A DNA stretch of 64,000 bases from Nocardioides sp. B-3 (GCF_024703895.1 NZ_CP087968.1:1550001-1614000); one strand, 5' to 3'. Numbered from the stretch's first letter, positions 18,956 to 30,420 are shown. The notes: a model not told the origin generated them from the letters alone. Translations and numbers: made by a program.

Positions 18956-20483
18956 TCAGTCCTTCCGGAACATCTGGAGCATGCGGGCGGTCACCGGGGA
19001 AGCCACCGAAGATGTTGATGCTCGCGACGAGAACCGCGATCAACGCCGGGACGGTGACCGCGAGGTTGTCGCTGCCGACCTGCAGGATGCCGCCGACCGA
19101 TGATCCCGGAGATGGCATTGGTCTCGGCCATCAAAGGCGTGTGCAGGGCATGGGCGACGTTGGAGATGACGTAGTAGCCCACGAAGATCGCCAGCGGAAG
19201 ACGGTGAAGTGCCCCGGGAAGCTCGGGGGTGAGTACGCCGCAGCGAGCCCGAACAGGACGACGGCAAGCGCGGCCGCGAAGAGCTTGCGGCGCGGGTCCA
19301 TCGGCGGCTTCACCACCTTCTCGGGGCGCGCGACCGGAGCGGCAGCAGCGGGCGCGGCGCTGACCTGCACGGGCGGCGGCGGCCACAGCGACTCGCCTTC
19401 CTGCGTGACGGTGATGCCGCGCTGGACGACGTCCTCGTGGTCGAGGACCAGCTCGCCGTCCTTGCCGGGGGTGAGGAGCTTGAAGAGGTTGACGATGTTG
19501 GTGCCGAAGAGCTGGCTGGTCTGCGCCGCGAGGCGGCTGGCCGTGTCGGTGTAGCCGAGGATCGTGACGAGGTTGTCGGTGACGACGCGCTCGTCGGCCT
19601 GCGTCAGTGCGACGTTGCCGCCGTTGGCCGCGGCCATGTCGACCAGCACCGAGCCCGCGCGCATGTTGGCGACGGTCTCGGCGGTGATCAGCTGCGGCGC
19701 CGGGCGGCCGGGGATCAGCGCGGTGGTGATGACGATGTCGGCGTTGCGGGCCTCCTCGTCGTACATCGCGGCAGTCGCCGCCTCCTGCTCGGCAGTCATC
19801 TCCTTGGCGTAGCCGTCGGAGGAGACCTCCTGCTCCATCTCGACGAGCACGAACTCGCCGCCGAGCGACTCGACCTGCTCCGCAACCTCGGGGCGTACGT
19901 CGAAGGCGCGCACGATCGCACCCATGGCGCCCGCCGCTCCGATGGCGGCGAGACCGGCGACCCCGGCACCGACGACGAAGACCCGCGCGGGCGGGACCTT
20001 GCCGGCGGCCGTGACCTGCCCGGTGAACTGGCGGCCGAACTCGTGGGCGGCCTCGATCACGGCGCGGTAGCCCGCGACGTTGGCCATGCTCGAGAGGACG
20101 TCCATCGCCCGGGCACGCGAGATGCGCGGGACCGCATCCATCGCGAGCGCCGTGACGCGCTGGGCCCGGAGCTCCTCGATCAGCTTGGGGCTGCGACCCG
20201 GCGCCATCAACGAGATGACCGTCGCGCCCCGGCGCAGGCGCCTGATCTCGGCCGACGTCGGGGCGTTGACCTTGATCACGATGTCGCTGGTCCAGACCTC
20301 GTCGGCGTCGGTGACCCGGATGCCGGCAGCGGTGAAGGCCGCGTCGGTCTGGTCGGCGGCGACGCCGGCGCCGGACTCGACGACGACGTCATAGCCGAGC
20401 GCTTCGAGCTGAGCGGCGGTGACGGTGGTGGCGGCCACGAGGGTTTCTCCCCGGCGGGACTCGCGGGGAATGCCGATGCGCAC
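18956..20483 (-). CDS. pntA: NAD(P) transhydrogenase alpha subunit
   Basis: PntA holds the NAD-binding domain I, with [20 protein letters not shown] (Rossmann motif), [13 protein letters not shown] and an alanine-dehydrogenase-like N-terminus ([19 protein letters not shown]). After a Pro/Ala linker come three or four C-terminal helices ending LQMFRKD. Both alpha parts are in one polypeptide, as in E. coli, not split into PntAA and PntAB. Shifts near 19197, 19100 and 18997 affect only the membrane end. Confidence 0.9.
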
Positions 20484-20579
20484 AGTGGCCTCCTTGGGGG
20501 CGGCTGGACTGTGCGGAAACCTACACGGGCTGTGCGTTCGTGAGACCGGGTCTCAGGTGGTGTTGGTCACCTTGACTCC

Positions 20580-20630
20580 GAGTCGAGTGATGAGGTGGCT
20601 GTATCCACGGTTGGGGATATCACTCGACTC
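20580..20630. repeat. 51-bp palindromic repeat, copy 1
   Basis: Ends GAGTCGAGTGAT and ATCACTCGACTC are inverted complements; inside, TATCC pairs with GGATA. It shares 31 identical consecutive bases with copy 2 at 21619-21669. The two copies flank the AbiEi/DUF559-type gene as direct repeats. Confidence 0.85.
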
Positions 20631-20695
20631 GAGCCTGTGGAGAACCGTTCGCGCCAGAGCGCCCGCTCGTCGACACTCAATCGCCATGGGGAAGA

Positions 20696-21616
20696 AGAAG
20701 ACTCAGACTCGGCAAGAGGTCTCTGCCGGGCAGGAGTGCGTGATCTCGTCGCGGCAGTTGCGCGTCCTCGGCGTCACGCGGGCAGCGATCCGGCACCATC
20801 TCGCGATCGGCCGCTGGGCGCAGCGCTCCACCGAGGTGCTGACCACGACGACGGGTCCACTCTCCCATGCACAGCGACTCTGGGTCGCTGCCCTCCACGC
20901 CGGTGGCGACTCGCTGATCGGCGGCCTGTCCGCCACCGAGGTGCACGGGATGAAGAACTGGCACCGGGAAAACATCACGGTCCTCGTCAACAACCCGCTG
21001 TCCCTAGAGCCGCTGGACGGAGTGGAGTTCTTCCGGACGCGTCGCGATCTGTCGACGCTCAGTGCGCCGACTGCGCTGCCATTGTGTCGGGTCGAGCCGG
21101 CCGTCCTGTTGTTCAGCGGCTACGAGTTCAACCAGCGCACCGCGCACGGCGCCATCGCAGCCGTCGTCCAACAGCGACTGGCCACCCCCGGGCCAGCTCC
21201 GCTCGGCGCTTTCCTCCATGTCACCGTTGCGCCGGGCGAAGGAGTTCCGGCTGTTGCTCGATGACCTGGAGGGCGGCGCCCAGTCGCTGGCCGAGGTGGA
21301 CGTGAAGAAGGCCTGTCGCGAGTTCGGAATCGCACCACCCACCAGCCAGACGAGGCGTAAGGATCGCGGCGGGCGAACTCGCTTCACCGATTGCGAGTGG
21401 TGTCTGTCGGATGGCCGAGTCGTCGTCCTCGAGGTCGACGGCAGCTTCCACGACGATGTGCTCGAAGCCTCCGAGCACCGAGCGCGCAACCGCAAGCTGA
21501 CGTCCGCCACCCGCGTAGTCGTTCAGTGCAGCGCTTACGAGATCCGACACGAGCCCCGGGAAGTGATGGAGGACCTCATCGCCCTCGGGGTGCCCCGTGT
21601 CTCGGCCGCCGGCTGA
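20696..21616 (+). CDS. AbiEi-like / DUF559 domain protein
   Basis: The N-terminal half resembles AbiEi-type antitoxin winged helices (CVISSRQLRVLGVTRAAIRHHLAIGRWAQRSTEVL). The C-terminal half, after a shift near 21225, resembles DUF559/Vsr-like nuclease folds (RTRFTDCEWCLSDGRVVVLEVDGSFHDD ... RNRKLTSATRVVVQCSAYEIR). The conserved Glu-Val-Asp (LEVDGSFH) suits a nuclease core, but activity is unproven. ATG 20696 starts after the first 51-bp repeat and the stop lies two bases before the second, so gene plus repeats form a compact unit between pntA and upp. No partner toxin is adjacent. Confidence 0.65.
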
Positions 21617-21618
21617 AC

Positions 21619-21669
21619 GAGTCGAGTGCTGAAGCGGTTGTATCCACGGTTGGGGATATCACTCGACTC
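21619..21669. repeat. 51-bp palindromic repeat, copy 2
   Basis: Begins two bases after the stop of the AbiEi/DUF559 gene and ends nine bases before the upp stop codon on the other strand. It has the same palindromic arms as copy 1 (one mismatch in the left arm). Confidence 0.85.
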
Positions 21670-21677
21670 CAACGATG

Positions 21678-22319
21678 TCAGTGCGCTACGCCGTACAACC
21701 GGTCGCCCGCGTCACCGAGGCCGGGGACGATGTAGCCCTTCTCGTTGAGCTTCTCGTCCCGGGCGGCCGTCACGATGGTCACCGGCACGTCGAGGCCCTC
21801 GAGGCCGGCCTCGAGGTTGACGAGTCCCTCGGGTGCGACGAGCAGGCAGATGCAGATGATGTCGTCGGCGCCGCGGTCGGTGAGGAAGCGGATCGCGGCG
21901 GCGAGCGTGCCGCCGGTGGCGAGCATCGGGTCGAGGACGTAGCACTGACGACCGGACAGGTCGTCGGGCAGCCTTTCGGCGTACGTCGAGGCCTCGAGCG
22001 TCTCCTCGTTGCGCACCATGCCCGGGAAGCCCACCTCGGCGGTCGGCAGCAGCCGCATCATCCCGTCGAGCATGCCGAGGCCAGCACGCAGGATCGGCAC
22101 CACCGGGGGCTTGGGCGTGGCCAGCTTGACACCGGTCGCGGGCGCGACCGGGGTGTCGATGGTGTGCTCGACGACCCGCACCTCGCGGGTGGCTTCGTAG
22201 GCCAACAACGTGACCAGCTCGTCGGTCAGCCGGCGGAAGGTCGGCGAGTCCGTCTCGACGTCGCGGAGCGTGGTCAGCTTGTGGGAGACGAGCGGGTGGT
22301 CGACGACGTGCGTGCGCAT
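21678..22319 (-). CDS. upp: Uracil phosphoribosyltransferase
   Basis: An intact 213-residue enzyme that converts uracil and PRPP to UMP in pyrimidine salvage. The family order is complete: [18 protein letters not shown] at the start, [15 protein letters not shown], the PRPP loop [17 protein letters not shown], and the C-terminal uracil-binding [16 protein letters not shown]. Length is normal. It is divergent from the tadA pair, a neighbourhood I recall from other actinobacteria. Confidence 0.95.
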   Translation of the reverse strand: MRTHVVDHPLVSHKLTTLRDVETDSPTFRRLTDELVTLLAYEATREVRVVEHTIDTPVAPATGVKLATPKPPVVPILRAGLGMLDGMMRLLPTAEVGFPGMVRNEETLEASTYAERLPDDLSGRQCYVLDPMLATGGTLAAAIRFLTDRGADDIICICLLVAPEGLVNLEAGLEGLDVPVTIVTAARDEKLNEKGYIVPGLGDAGDRLYGVAH

Positions 22320-22405
22320 GACGTGAACCCTAGTGGGCGCTGGCGGAACAGGGTTTCCTCAGCGCCACCGATCTGCGACGCTGGAGGCGACGGGAGGTGC
22401 TCTCA

Positions 22406-22912
22406 GTGGACGGATTCACCATGGACGACCAGCTCGACAGTGTTGACTTCGCGCTGGCCGCCTACCGCGACCACGGTGAGTGGCAGGTGCAGGACATCGC
22501 CGCGCCCGCCTTCGAGTCGGTCGACACCCTCAGCCACGCGCTGCGCCGGCTGCCCGGCGACGGCGGCGCCGTCGCCCTGATCGCGGTCGACGAGGACTTC
22601 TTCGTCATCGTCCGCGTCGACGGCCCCACCACCCGCGTCCTGCTCAGCGACATCACCGCCGCGGAGGAGTGGGAGCTGGCCCAGTCGGCACTGGAGTTCC
22701 TCGGCCTGCCGCCCTTCGACGACCTCGATGACGACGACGTCGCCCCCGCCGGCGACCTCGATCTCCTCGCCGACCTCGGCATGCACGCCATGGACATGGG
22801 CGTGCTGCTCGACGACGACGACCTCTACCCCGACGAGATGCTCTCCGACGTCGCCCGCGCCCTCGGGTTCGGCGAGGTCTTCGACGACCCGGTCGGGCTC
22901 ACCTCTGCATGA
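22406..22912 (+). CDS. tRNA adenosine deaminase-associated protein
   Basis: An acidic ~168-residue protein found next to tadA in actinobacteria. The opening VDFALAAYRDHGEWQVQDI is characteristic, followed by VALIAVDEDFFVIVRVDG and a run of Asp (DDLDDDDVAPAGDLDLLADLGM). Its biochemical role is not established; the name reflects only gene position. I choose GTG 22406 because GGGAGG lies eight bases upstream; GTG 22397 and ATG 22421 are alternatives. It is intact and its stop overlaps the tadA ATG (ATGA). Confidence 0.82.
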   Translation: MDGFTMDDQLDSVDFALAAYRDHGEWQVQDIAAPAFESVDTLSHALRRLPGDGGAVALIAVDEDFFVIVRVDGPTTRVLLSDITAAEEWELAQSALEFLGLPPFDDLDDDDVAPAGDLDLLADLGMHAMDMGVLLDDDDLYPDEMLSDVARALGFGEVFDDPVGLTSA

Positions 22913-23372
22913 GCTCGACAGATCACTGGCACGAGCCGATGCGACTCGCGCTCGCCGAGGCCCACGCCGCCCTCGCCACCGACGACGTGCCGATCGGCGC
23001 CGTCGTGCTCGCCCCCGACGGGCGAGGTGATCGGCACCGGCCGCAACGTGCGCGAGGCCGAGCACGACCCCACCGGCCATGCCGAGGTCGTCGCCCTGCG
23101 CGCCGCCGCCCTCTCCGTGGGCGAGTGGCGCCTGACCGGCTGCACCCCGGTCGTCACCCTCGAGCCGTGCACGATGTGTGCCGGCGCCGCCGTCCTCGCC
23201 CGCGTCGAGCGGGTGGTGTTCCGGTGCGTACGACGACAAGGCCGGCGCCGTCGGATCGCTCTGGGACGTCGTGCGGGACCGGCGGCTCAACCACCGACCG
23301 GAGGTGGTCTCCGGGGTGCTGGCCGCCGAGTCGACCGAGCTCCTCGAAGGGTTCTTCGTGCAGCACCGCTGA
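22909..23372 (+). CDS. tadA: tRNA-specific adenosine-34 deaminase
   Basis: TadA deaminates A34 of tRNA-Arg(ACG) to inosine for wobble decoding and is normally essential. The zinc-site motifs of the cytidine deaminase fold are present: GHAEVVAL (His and catalytic Glu) and EPCTMCAGA (two Cys). The C-terminal SLWDVVRDRRLNHRPEV fits the family. Shifts near 23023 (extra G) and 23224 break the frame, which for an essential gene strongly suggests sequence error. Coupled to the preceding gene. Confidence 0.93.
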
Positions 23373-23378
23373 GCCCTG

Positions 23379-23749
23379 TCAGGGCTGGGCTGCGGCGTAC
23401 TCCTCGTCAGTGAAGATCCGCGACCGGATCAGGAACCGCACGCCCTCGGGCGCCTCGAGGGAGAAGCCCGCCCCTCGGCCCTTCACCACGTCGACGGTGA
23501 GGTGCGTGTGCTTCCAGTACTCGAACTGAGACTTCGACATCCACATCGGGACATCGCGGTCGAGGCCGACGTCGAGGTCTCCCGGTGGATGTCCGAGTCG
23601 CCGGTGCGGAACTCCCCGTCGGGGTAGCACATCGGGGACGACCCGTCGCAGCACCCGCCGGACTGGTGGAACATCACCGGACCGTGCGCCTCGGTGAGGC
23701 GGCGGACCATCGCCGCCGCCTCACCGGTCACCGCTACTCGCTCGACCAC
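23379..23749 (-). CDS. DUF779 domain-containing protein
   Basis: A small cysteine-containing protein with [22 protein letters not shown] and, after a shift near 23580, [37 protein letters not shown]779 proteins are repeatedly found beside aldehyde dehydrogenases; the function is unknown, although the Cys pair could hold a metal. The GTG start directly follows the TAA of the aldehyde dehydrogenase gene, so it belongs to that operon. Confidence 0.85.
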
Positions 23750-25273
<1,524 letters not shown>

Positions 25274-25322
25274 GTGGTGCTCCGGGAGTGAGGGTGTGTG
25301 ATTGCCGTCACGCTAGGAGCGG

Positions 25323-25346
25323 GCACGTTGCAACAACGTTGCGTGC
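25323..25346. promoter_or_regulatory. Candidate activator site upstream of the aldehyde dehydrogenase
   Basis: GCACG and CGTGC bracket a core GCAAC-AAC-GTTGC, giving overlapping inverted repeats within 24 bases. It lies 50 bp before the dehydrogenase start, directly behind the regulator gene. AcoR-like regulators are known to bind TGTTGCAACA-type sites, which this resembles. Confidence 0.4.
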
Positions 25347-25347
25347 T

Positions 25348-26534
25348 TCAGCGCAGGTCGCGATCGAGCCGGGCGAGCTGCCCGTCGACCAGCGAGCGCA
25401 TCGGCGAGCCGCCGCCCGGGGCGTCGCGCTGGGCCAGCCACACGTCGTAGTCGTCGGCGCCCCAGCGCGAGCGCGTCCGTGTCGACATCAGGTCGGGCTC
25501 CCTGCTCGCCAGCACGGCGGCGCGCAGCGAGTGGTGGAGCTGGTCGCGGAGTCGGACCACACCGGGCGCGGTCGAACGAGGCAGGATCGGACCGCGATAC
25601 TGGCGCAGCGCGCGGCGTACGTCGCCCGCCGCCAGCTGCGCCTCGAGCGCCAGCCAGTCACCGGCGACCCCGGCGCAGAGCCGGTAGGGACGCGAGGCGA
25701 GGAGGTCGTCGCCGAGCAGGTTGCGCAGCCGGTTGAGCTCCGCGCGCAGCGTGGAGGAGGCACCGTCGTCCTCGTAGACCCGGGACGGCGAGCTCGTCGC
25801 CGGACAGCCCGTGCGGGGCAGAGGCGAGCAGCAGCAGGATCTCGCTGTGCCGCGGCGAGAGCCGTAGGGAGTGACGGGCGTCGATGTCCAGCAGCGCCTC
25901 GTGGCGACCGAGCAGCTCGACGACGAGCTGCGGACCGGCGGAGGACGCGACCGGCCGCGCCGCCCGGGTGAGCACCTCGCGGGCCAGCTCGGCCTCGGCC
26001 ATGCGCGCCGCGGCGCGCACCATCGCCATGGTCTGGGGCACCGCGATGTCGTCGTTGCCGGTGATGTCGAGGACACCCAGCAGCGTGCTGGAGGTGGGGT
26101 CATGGATCGGCGTCGCGGCACAGCTCCACTGCTGGACGGAGTGCCGGAAGTGCTCGGCCCGCCGCACCTGCACGGGCTGCCCGAGGCGCAGTGCGAGGCC
26201 CGGAGCGTTGGTGCCGGCGAGGCGCTCGTCCCAGTTCGAGCCCTCGACGAAGCCGATCTTCTCGGCCTGCCGCAGCGTCGAGGGCGACCCACAGACCCAG
26301 AGCAGCTGCCCCGCCGCGTCGCTGACCGCCATCACCGCGCCGCAGTCGCGAGCCGCCCGGCCGAGGACGTCGTCGAGCAGCGGGAAGACTCGGGCAAGCG
26401 GGTGCGCGGCGCGGTGGTCGCGCAGGTCTGAGGCGTCGAGCGTGATCGGCACCTCGACGCTCGCGGCGTCCACGCCCGCGGCGGCCGAGAGGTGCCGGGG
26501 AATCCGCCACCTCGGCGCGCATGCCGTCGCTCAC
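25348..26534 (-). CDS. GAF-domain transcriptional regulator of the aldehyde dehydrogenase module
   Basis: The N-terminal part matches the sensing region of AcoR-like regulators: RVFPLLDDVLGRAARDCGAVMAVSDAAGQLLWVCG, GSNWDERLAGTNAPGLAL, HFRHSVQQWSCAATPIHDP. Instead of an AAA+ domain and Fis helix, the C-terminus carries a winged-helix-like segment (LSPRHSEILLLLASAPHGLSGDEL ... LRAELNRLRNLLGDDLLASRPYRL). It therefore probably activates sigma-70-type promoters. GTG 26534 follows GAAAGGTGG. Shifts near 26497 and 25783. It lies directly upstream of the aldehyde dehydrogenase. Confidence 0.78.
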
Positions 26535-26637
26535 TGGTCCACCTTTCACCCCTCGTGGGCCAGTGTGCCCGCCGGGAGGTTGCGAAGAGGTTGCATCCGA
26601 TTTCATCGCCCCGCCCGGCTCCGGTAACCTTCCCCGC

Positions 26638-26727
26638 GGTGGCGTGTCCGAGCGGCCGAAGGTGCAACACTCGAAATGTTGTGTGGGGTCAAACCCACCG
26701 TGGGTTCAAATCCCACCGCCACCGCCA
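26638..26727 (+). tRNA. tRNA-Ser (anticodon CGA)
   Basis: The acceptor arm GGTGGCG pairs with CGCCACC, followed by discriminator G and an encoded CCA (26725-26727). The anticodon stem CAACA/TGTTG holds loop CTCGAAA, giving anticodon CGA. The long variable arm (GTGGGGTCAAACCCACC) and T-arm GTGGGTTCAAATCCCAC identify a class II tRNA. Its last 22 bases recur at 48632-48653, marking it as the integration site of the following element. Confidence 0.96.
26705..26726 (+). repeat. attL core (tRNA-Ser 3' end)
   Basis: A 22-base segment beginning TTCAAATCCCACC, covering the T-loop to the CC of the CCA end. Identical to 48632-48653. Confidence 0.9.
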
Positions 26728-26731
26728 GTAT

Positions 26732-26776
26732 CAAACAGCCTCTGACCTGCGAAGATGCGGTGTCAGAGGCTGTTTG
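26732..26776. terminator. Hairpin just inside attL
   Basis: CAAACAGCCTCTGAC (26732-26746) pairs perfectly with GTCAGAGGCTGTTTG (26762-26776) around a 15-base loop. Placed 5 bases after the tRNA, it probably ends tRNA transcription and shields the element. Confidence 0.7.
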
Positions 26777-26784
26777 GGTTCCAG

Positions 26785-26803
26785 TCGTGCCAGATACGTG
26801 CCA
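26785..26803 (+). repeat. Candidate integrase arm-type site, left
   Basis: TCGTGCCAGATACGTGCCA contains CGTGCCA twice and is repeated exactly at 48480-48498 near the other end, in the same orientation. Confidence 0.65.
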
Positions 26804-26904
26804 GATCAGCCGCGAAACCGAGGGCATTCCACGTCTTGACGCCCGTCCGAGGCGCAGGACTTCGTGGGCCGGGTCGTTGCCGCGGACGGTCGTGGTCATG
26901 GCTG

Positions 26905-27102
26905 TCACCACCGCGCTGACGGGATCTGGCGTGGCGTGGCCTCGAGGTCCTCCAGCTTGATCCGGATGGCTCGTTTGCCGCATCGGTAGGCGGGGAGGGT
27001 GCCTGCGGCGATCCAGCGGCGGATGGTCTTGACCGAGACTGACATGGCGTCGGCTGCTTCCTCGAGGCTGAGGTAGACCGGGATAGCGCGGCGTTCGGCC
27101 AT
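26905..27102 (-). CDS. Excisionase-family DNA-binding protein
   Basis: A 65-residue protein with a MerR/excisionase-type winged helix: YLSLEEAADAMSVSVKTIRRWIAAGTLPAYRCGKRAIRIKLEDLEA. Proteins of this size and sequence beside integrases act as recombination directionality factors or small repressors. The ATG at 27102 begins MAERRAIPVYLS. It is the element gene closest to attL and lies downstream of the relaxase in the same orientation. Excision activity is inferred from context. Confidence 0.82.
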   Translation of the reverse strand: MAERRAIPVYLSLEEAADAMSVSVKTIRRWIAAGTLPAYRCGKRAIRIKLEDLEATPRQIPSARW

Positions 27103-27334
27103 CGGAGCGCGCCTCGACTCGCGTGGCCGTGGCGGAAGCGAGGAAACGTCGGGCCTCGGCGACGGTGATGTAGAGCCGGCCGACGCCTTGGAAGCGGGTC
27201 CACACGGGGCCGACGCCACGACGGCGCCAGTCGCGGACGGTGCGTTGCGGTGTGCGGATGAGTTCGCAGAACTCCTCGAACAGGATCAGGCCGTTGTCGT
27301 CCCAGTCGTCGGGGATGTTGATGGGTGCCGTCAT
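27103..27334 (-). CDS. Small helix-turn-helix protein
   Basis: Begins MTAPINIPDDWDDNGLILFEEFCELIRTPQRTVRDWRRRGVGPVWTRFQGVGRLYITVAEARRFLAS, a winged-helix DNA-binding protein of the excisionase/HTH_17 type and probably a paralogue-like partner of the next gene. The ATG at 27334 is preferred over 27358 because AAAGG lies eight bases upstream. No stop occurs in this frame before the next gene, so the end is uncertain and a base error is likely near 27110. Possibly a relaxase-operon regulator. Confidence 0.6.
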
Positions 27335-27454
27335 CACGTCGCCTTTCGTCGTGGCCACCGACCGATTCGATGGCCTTCACCCGGAGAAGCAACGTCCCGG
27401 TGTGCGGATCGGACGTCCGTTGGCCATTCCTGTCGAGATTGGCTTCTCCCCCGG

Positions 27455-30223
27455 TCACCTAAGTCGTCTCGAGTCCCCCGAGCGGTCACCCGGAGTAGGA
27501 AGTTCCTCAGCGGCCGATCCCGCGCGAGATCGGGTCGGGAGCCGTGATCGGTTCCGGGTGGCCGGCGTGGGCCGGCCCGGCAGTGCCGCGGCCTGCAGAA
27601 CGGTGGACGGTGACGGCGCACGCGGCCCGTACCGGTCGATGTCGTCAGCGGCCCTCTGGGCGGCGTGCCCGGGCCCGAGGTCGGCGCGGTCACGGCTGAA
27701 CACCTCGACCCATTGGCTGCGGGCGTCGTCGACGGACTCGGCGACGAGGTGGGCGATGTTGTGGTGGCGGCCCCGGGTCATGGCGACGTACGCCGAGGCG
27801 GCGCCGGTCGTCTCGCCGAGCGCGAAGTGCGCGGACCTGACGGTCTCGCCTTGGGCTCCGTAGGCGGTGATGGTGAAGGCGAGCTCGACGTGCTCGCGGA
27901 CGTACTCCGCGGGCAGCTCGCGTTGACCTGCGCGGCCGGTGACGAGCAGGCTGCCGTCCTCGCCGATCCCGGCCACGGTCCAGTGTCACGGTTGGCGACT
28001 GCAAGGTCGCGGTCGTTGCGTCGAGTGGCGACCCGGTCCCCGAGACCGATCCGCTCACCACGGCGCGTGACCAACTCACCAGCACTCTCACCGCGACGCG
28101 TGATGTCCTCACCACCTCGCTCCCCGGGTGGTACGCCAGCGCCATGGCGGCGGTCGCAGATGGCTGCATTGAGCGCACTCACCGGTCGCGGGTGTCAGCG
28201 ATGATCAGCTGGTCACCATCACCAGCACCGTCATGAGCACCGTCGGCGCCGATGGCGGCCGGGGCTGCGGTGCGTTCGACCTCGCTGGCATGCAGGACGA
28301 TCTGGCCGCGCTCGAGCAGGGCGTCGAAGACCTCACCAGAGCGCTCACCAGTGCGCATGAGCAGGCTGAGGTCGGCGTACGCCGGGTTGCTGAACCGGTG
28401 CACGGATTCGAGCTCGTGGTGCGCTGCGGGTCGCACCCAGCGTGCGGCGAGGTCGAGGACGCCGCCGCGGCCGACCGCCGGTAGTTGGTGGCGGTCGCCG
28501 AGGAGCGCGAGGGTGGCGTGCGCTCGGTCGGCGATGGCGAACAGCGCGCGGGCGGTGTCCCGGTCGAGCATGCCGGCCTCGTCGACGAGGAGGACGTCGC
28601 CGGGGAGCAGGCGGGCCCGTGCCTCGGGTGCGGCGTCAGTCTGGGACCAGTTCCCGTCCTCGTCCCAGCGGTAGCCGTGTTGGTGGATGAGCCGGGCGGC
28701 GGAGAACGCGTCGGCGCCGACCTGCTGCTGCGCTGCTTGAGCGGCCTTGAGTGTGGGCGTGACGACCACGAGTCGCCGGTCCGAGGCGTCGAGCACGTCG
28801 CGCGCGGCCGCGAGGGTGCTGGTCTTCCCGGTGCCGGCGGCGCCTTCCGATCACGAGCAGGCCGGCGTCACCGGCGAGGGCCGCGACGACGCGTCGTTGC
28901 GCCGGGTCGAGGTGCGCCAGATCGACGTTGTTGGTGCCGCGGAGCCGGACTGCGTCGGTCACCGGTTGCGAGGCGCGCGCAGCGAAGGTGTCGACCGGGT
29001 CGGCTTCGACGGCCGGGACGTTCGGAGGTCAGGCTGCGGATGTGCTCGGGGACGTCACCTCGGTCCAGCAACGGCACGCACCGTGTCCGAGCACGATCGG
29101 CGATGTCTTCGACCAGCTCATGTCGAGTCGCTCGTTCGGCGACGACCCCGACGGAGGCGATCAGTCGTTCGGCCTCGCCGCGGATGTCGGCTGCGTTCCA
29201 TGCCGAGCGCTTGGAGCCGAGTCTGGCGAGCAGGAGGTCGGCGGCGACGTCGCGGTTGATTCGGCCGATCTGCAAGCCCGGTTCCGCCACAGGACGAGTC
29301 GGTGGCGTAAAGCCGAGGTCGCTCAGTTCGTTGTTCCACGCGGTCACGAGGTCGGATCCACGCTGGGGCACGACCTTGTCGGGCCGTGCGTCCGCCCACG
29401 CGTCGGTCCCAGGGTCTGACGCAGTCGCGGCCCGGGCTCTGGTCGGGGTGCTCGGCTCGCCATGCGGCCTCGTACCGGTCGACGTTGCGGCTGATCTGGG
29501 CCGCGCGCTGGCTGAACCCGCCGGCGTACGGCGCCAGCTGACGGATCTCGCCGTCGTCGTCAAGCGTGTAGCCACGTACGGCAAGGGCGGCCCTGAATTC
29601 GGGGTCGCACATCACGGCCGCGTGCCCGATCCCGTTGAGCGCCTCGATGCTGTCGACGACACCGACCGAGTGCAGTCCACGCCACGCCCCGCGCGAACAC
29701 GCGTGCGTTGATCTGCACATGCAGGTGGCGGTGCGGGTCACCGGCCCGGGAGGTGTAGTGACGCACGACAGCAGCCTCGACCATTTCCACCGGGACCTGC
29801 ACCTGCCGCCCGCGCGGTCCGACCCGGGTGGTGGCGTGCTCGGCCACCCACCCGATCACCTCACCAGCCGCCCGATGCATCGCCGAGTCGTACGCCGCCG
29901 CGATGTCGGGATGGAGTGCCGCTGCCAGCGACCGGGACTTCGGTCCATTGATGACGACCTCGACGAACCGCAACGCGCGTGCGTCGTCGCGCAGCTCGGC
30001 CCTTGCCCGCGCCGGTCAGTACGTCGTAGCCCGCGACCCAGCGCTCGTATGCCGCGCCGTCAAGATCACCGACCTGCCACACCGCGCCGGGGCCGGCGAT
30101 GTAGTGCTCGGCCAGACCGGTTCCTTCGGCCGGGTAGTAGTCGTCGGAGCGCGAGTGGTCGGCCTCGACGTAGGAGCGCGCTGCTGAGGCGGAGCCGCGG
30201 TAGAACTTCACTCCACCGTGCAT
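27455..30223 (-). CDS. MobF-family relaxase with RecD-like helicase domain (TraA/TrwC type)
   Basis: Nicks and unwinds the element DNA for conjugative transfer. The N-terminus (HGGVKFYRGSASAARSYVEADHSRSDDYY) has the catalytic Tyr cluster. The metal-binding histidines are in DPHRHLHVQINARV. The C-terminal helicase has VVVTPTLKAAQAAQQQVGADAFSA, Walker B VLLVDEAGMLDRD, ALLGDRHQLPAVGRGGVL and FTITAYGAQGETVRSAHF. Walker A is hidden by a shift near 28850. At least six one-base shifts occur along ~2.8 kb. ATG 30223 (or GTG 30235) is the likely start. With no other transfer genes visible it would rely on a helper conjugation system. Confidence 0.85.
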
Positions 30224-30235
30224 CGCCCTCGTCAC

Positions 30236-30420
30236 CGCCCGTCACTACTCGTCATGTAGCCTTGAAATGACGTCCGGCCCGCCCCGAGGGGCGGACCGAC
30301 CTACGAACCTTCGTAGCATGCGTGCCGCTCAGTTTTGAAGGTCTTCGAAGGCGTTCTGGGAGAGCGGAACCGGGACTCGTCACTCATCGTCATCGCGTAG
30401 CCGTGACCTAGAGATGAAGC
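30236..30420. other. Inverted-repeat cluster upstream of the relaxase (candidate oriT)
   Basis: Three hairpins lie together: an imperfect GC-rich one at about 30271-30299 (CCGCCCC/GGGGCGG core), the perfect CTACGAA/TTCGTAG at 30301-30316, and CTTCGAAG near 30342. Two related motifs with CGTCACT...CGTCAT...GTAGCC occur at ~30235 and ~30377. MobF nic sites usually lie next to the relaxase gene, so this is the natural place to look, but no nic sequence is recognisable. Confidence 0.4.

Noticed and set aside
17614..19554. 646-codon plus-strand open frame opposite pntB and pntA
   Set aside because: GC-rich actinobacterial genes commonly leave long open antisense frames; the conserved PntB/PntA proteins are on the minus strand.
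26638..26727. Assignment of the tRNA to another isoacceptor
   Set aside because: The seven-base loop CTCGAAA and the long variable arm fix it as tRNA-Ser with anticodon CGA.
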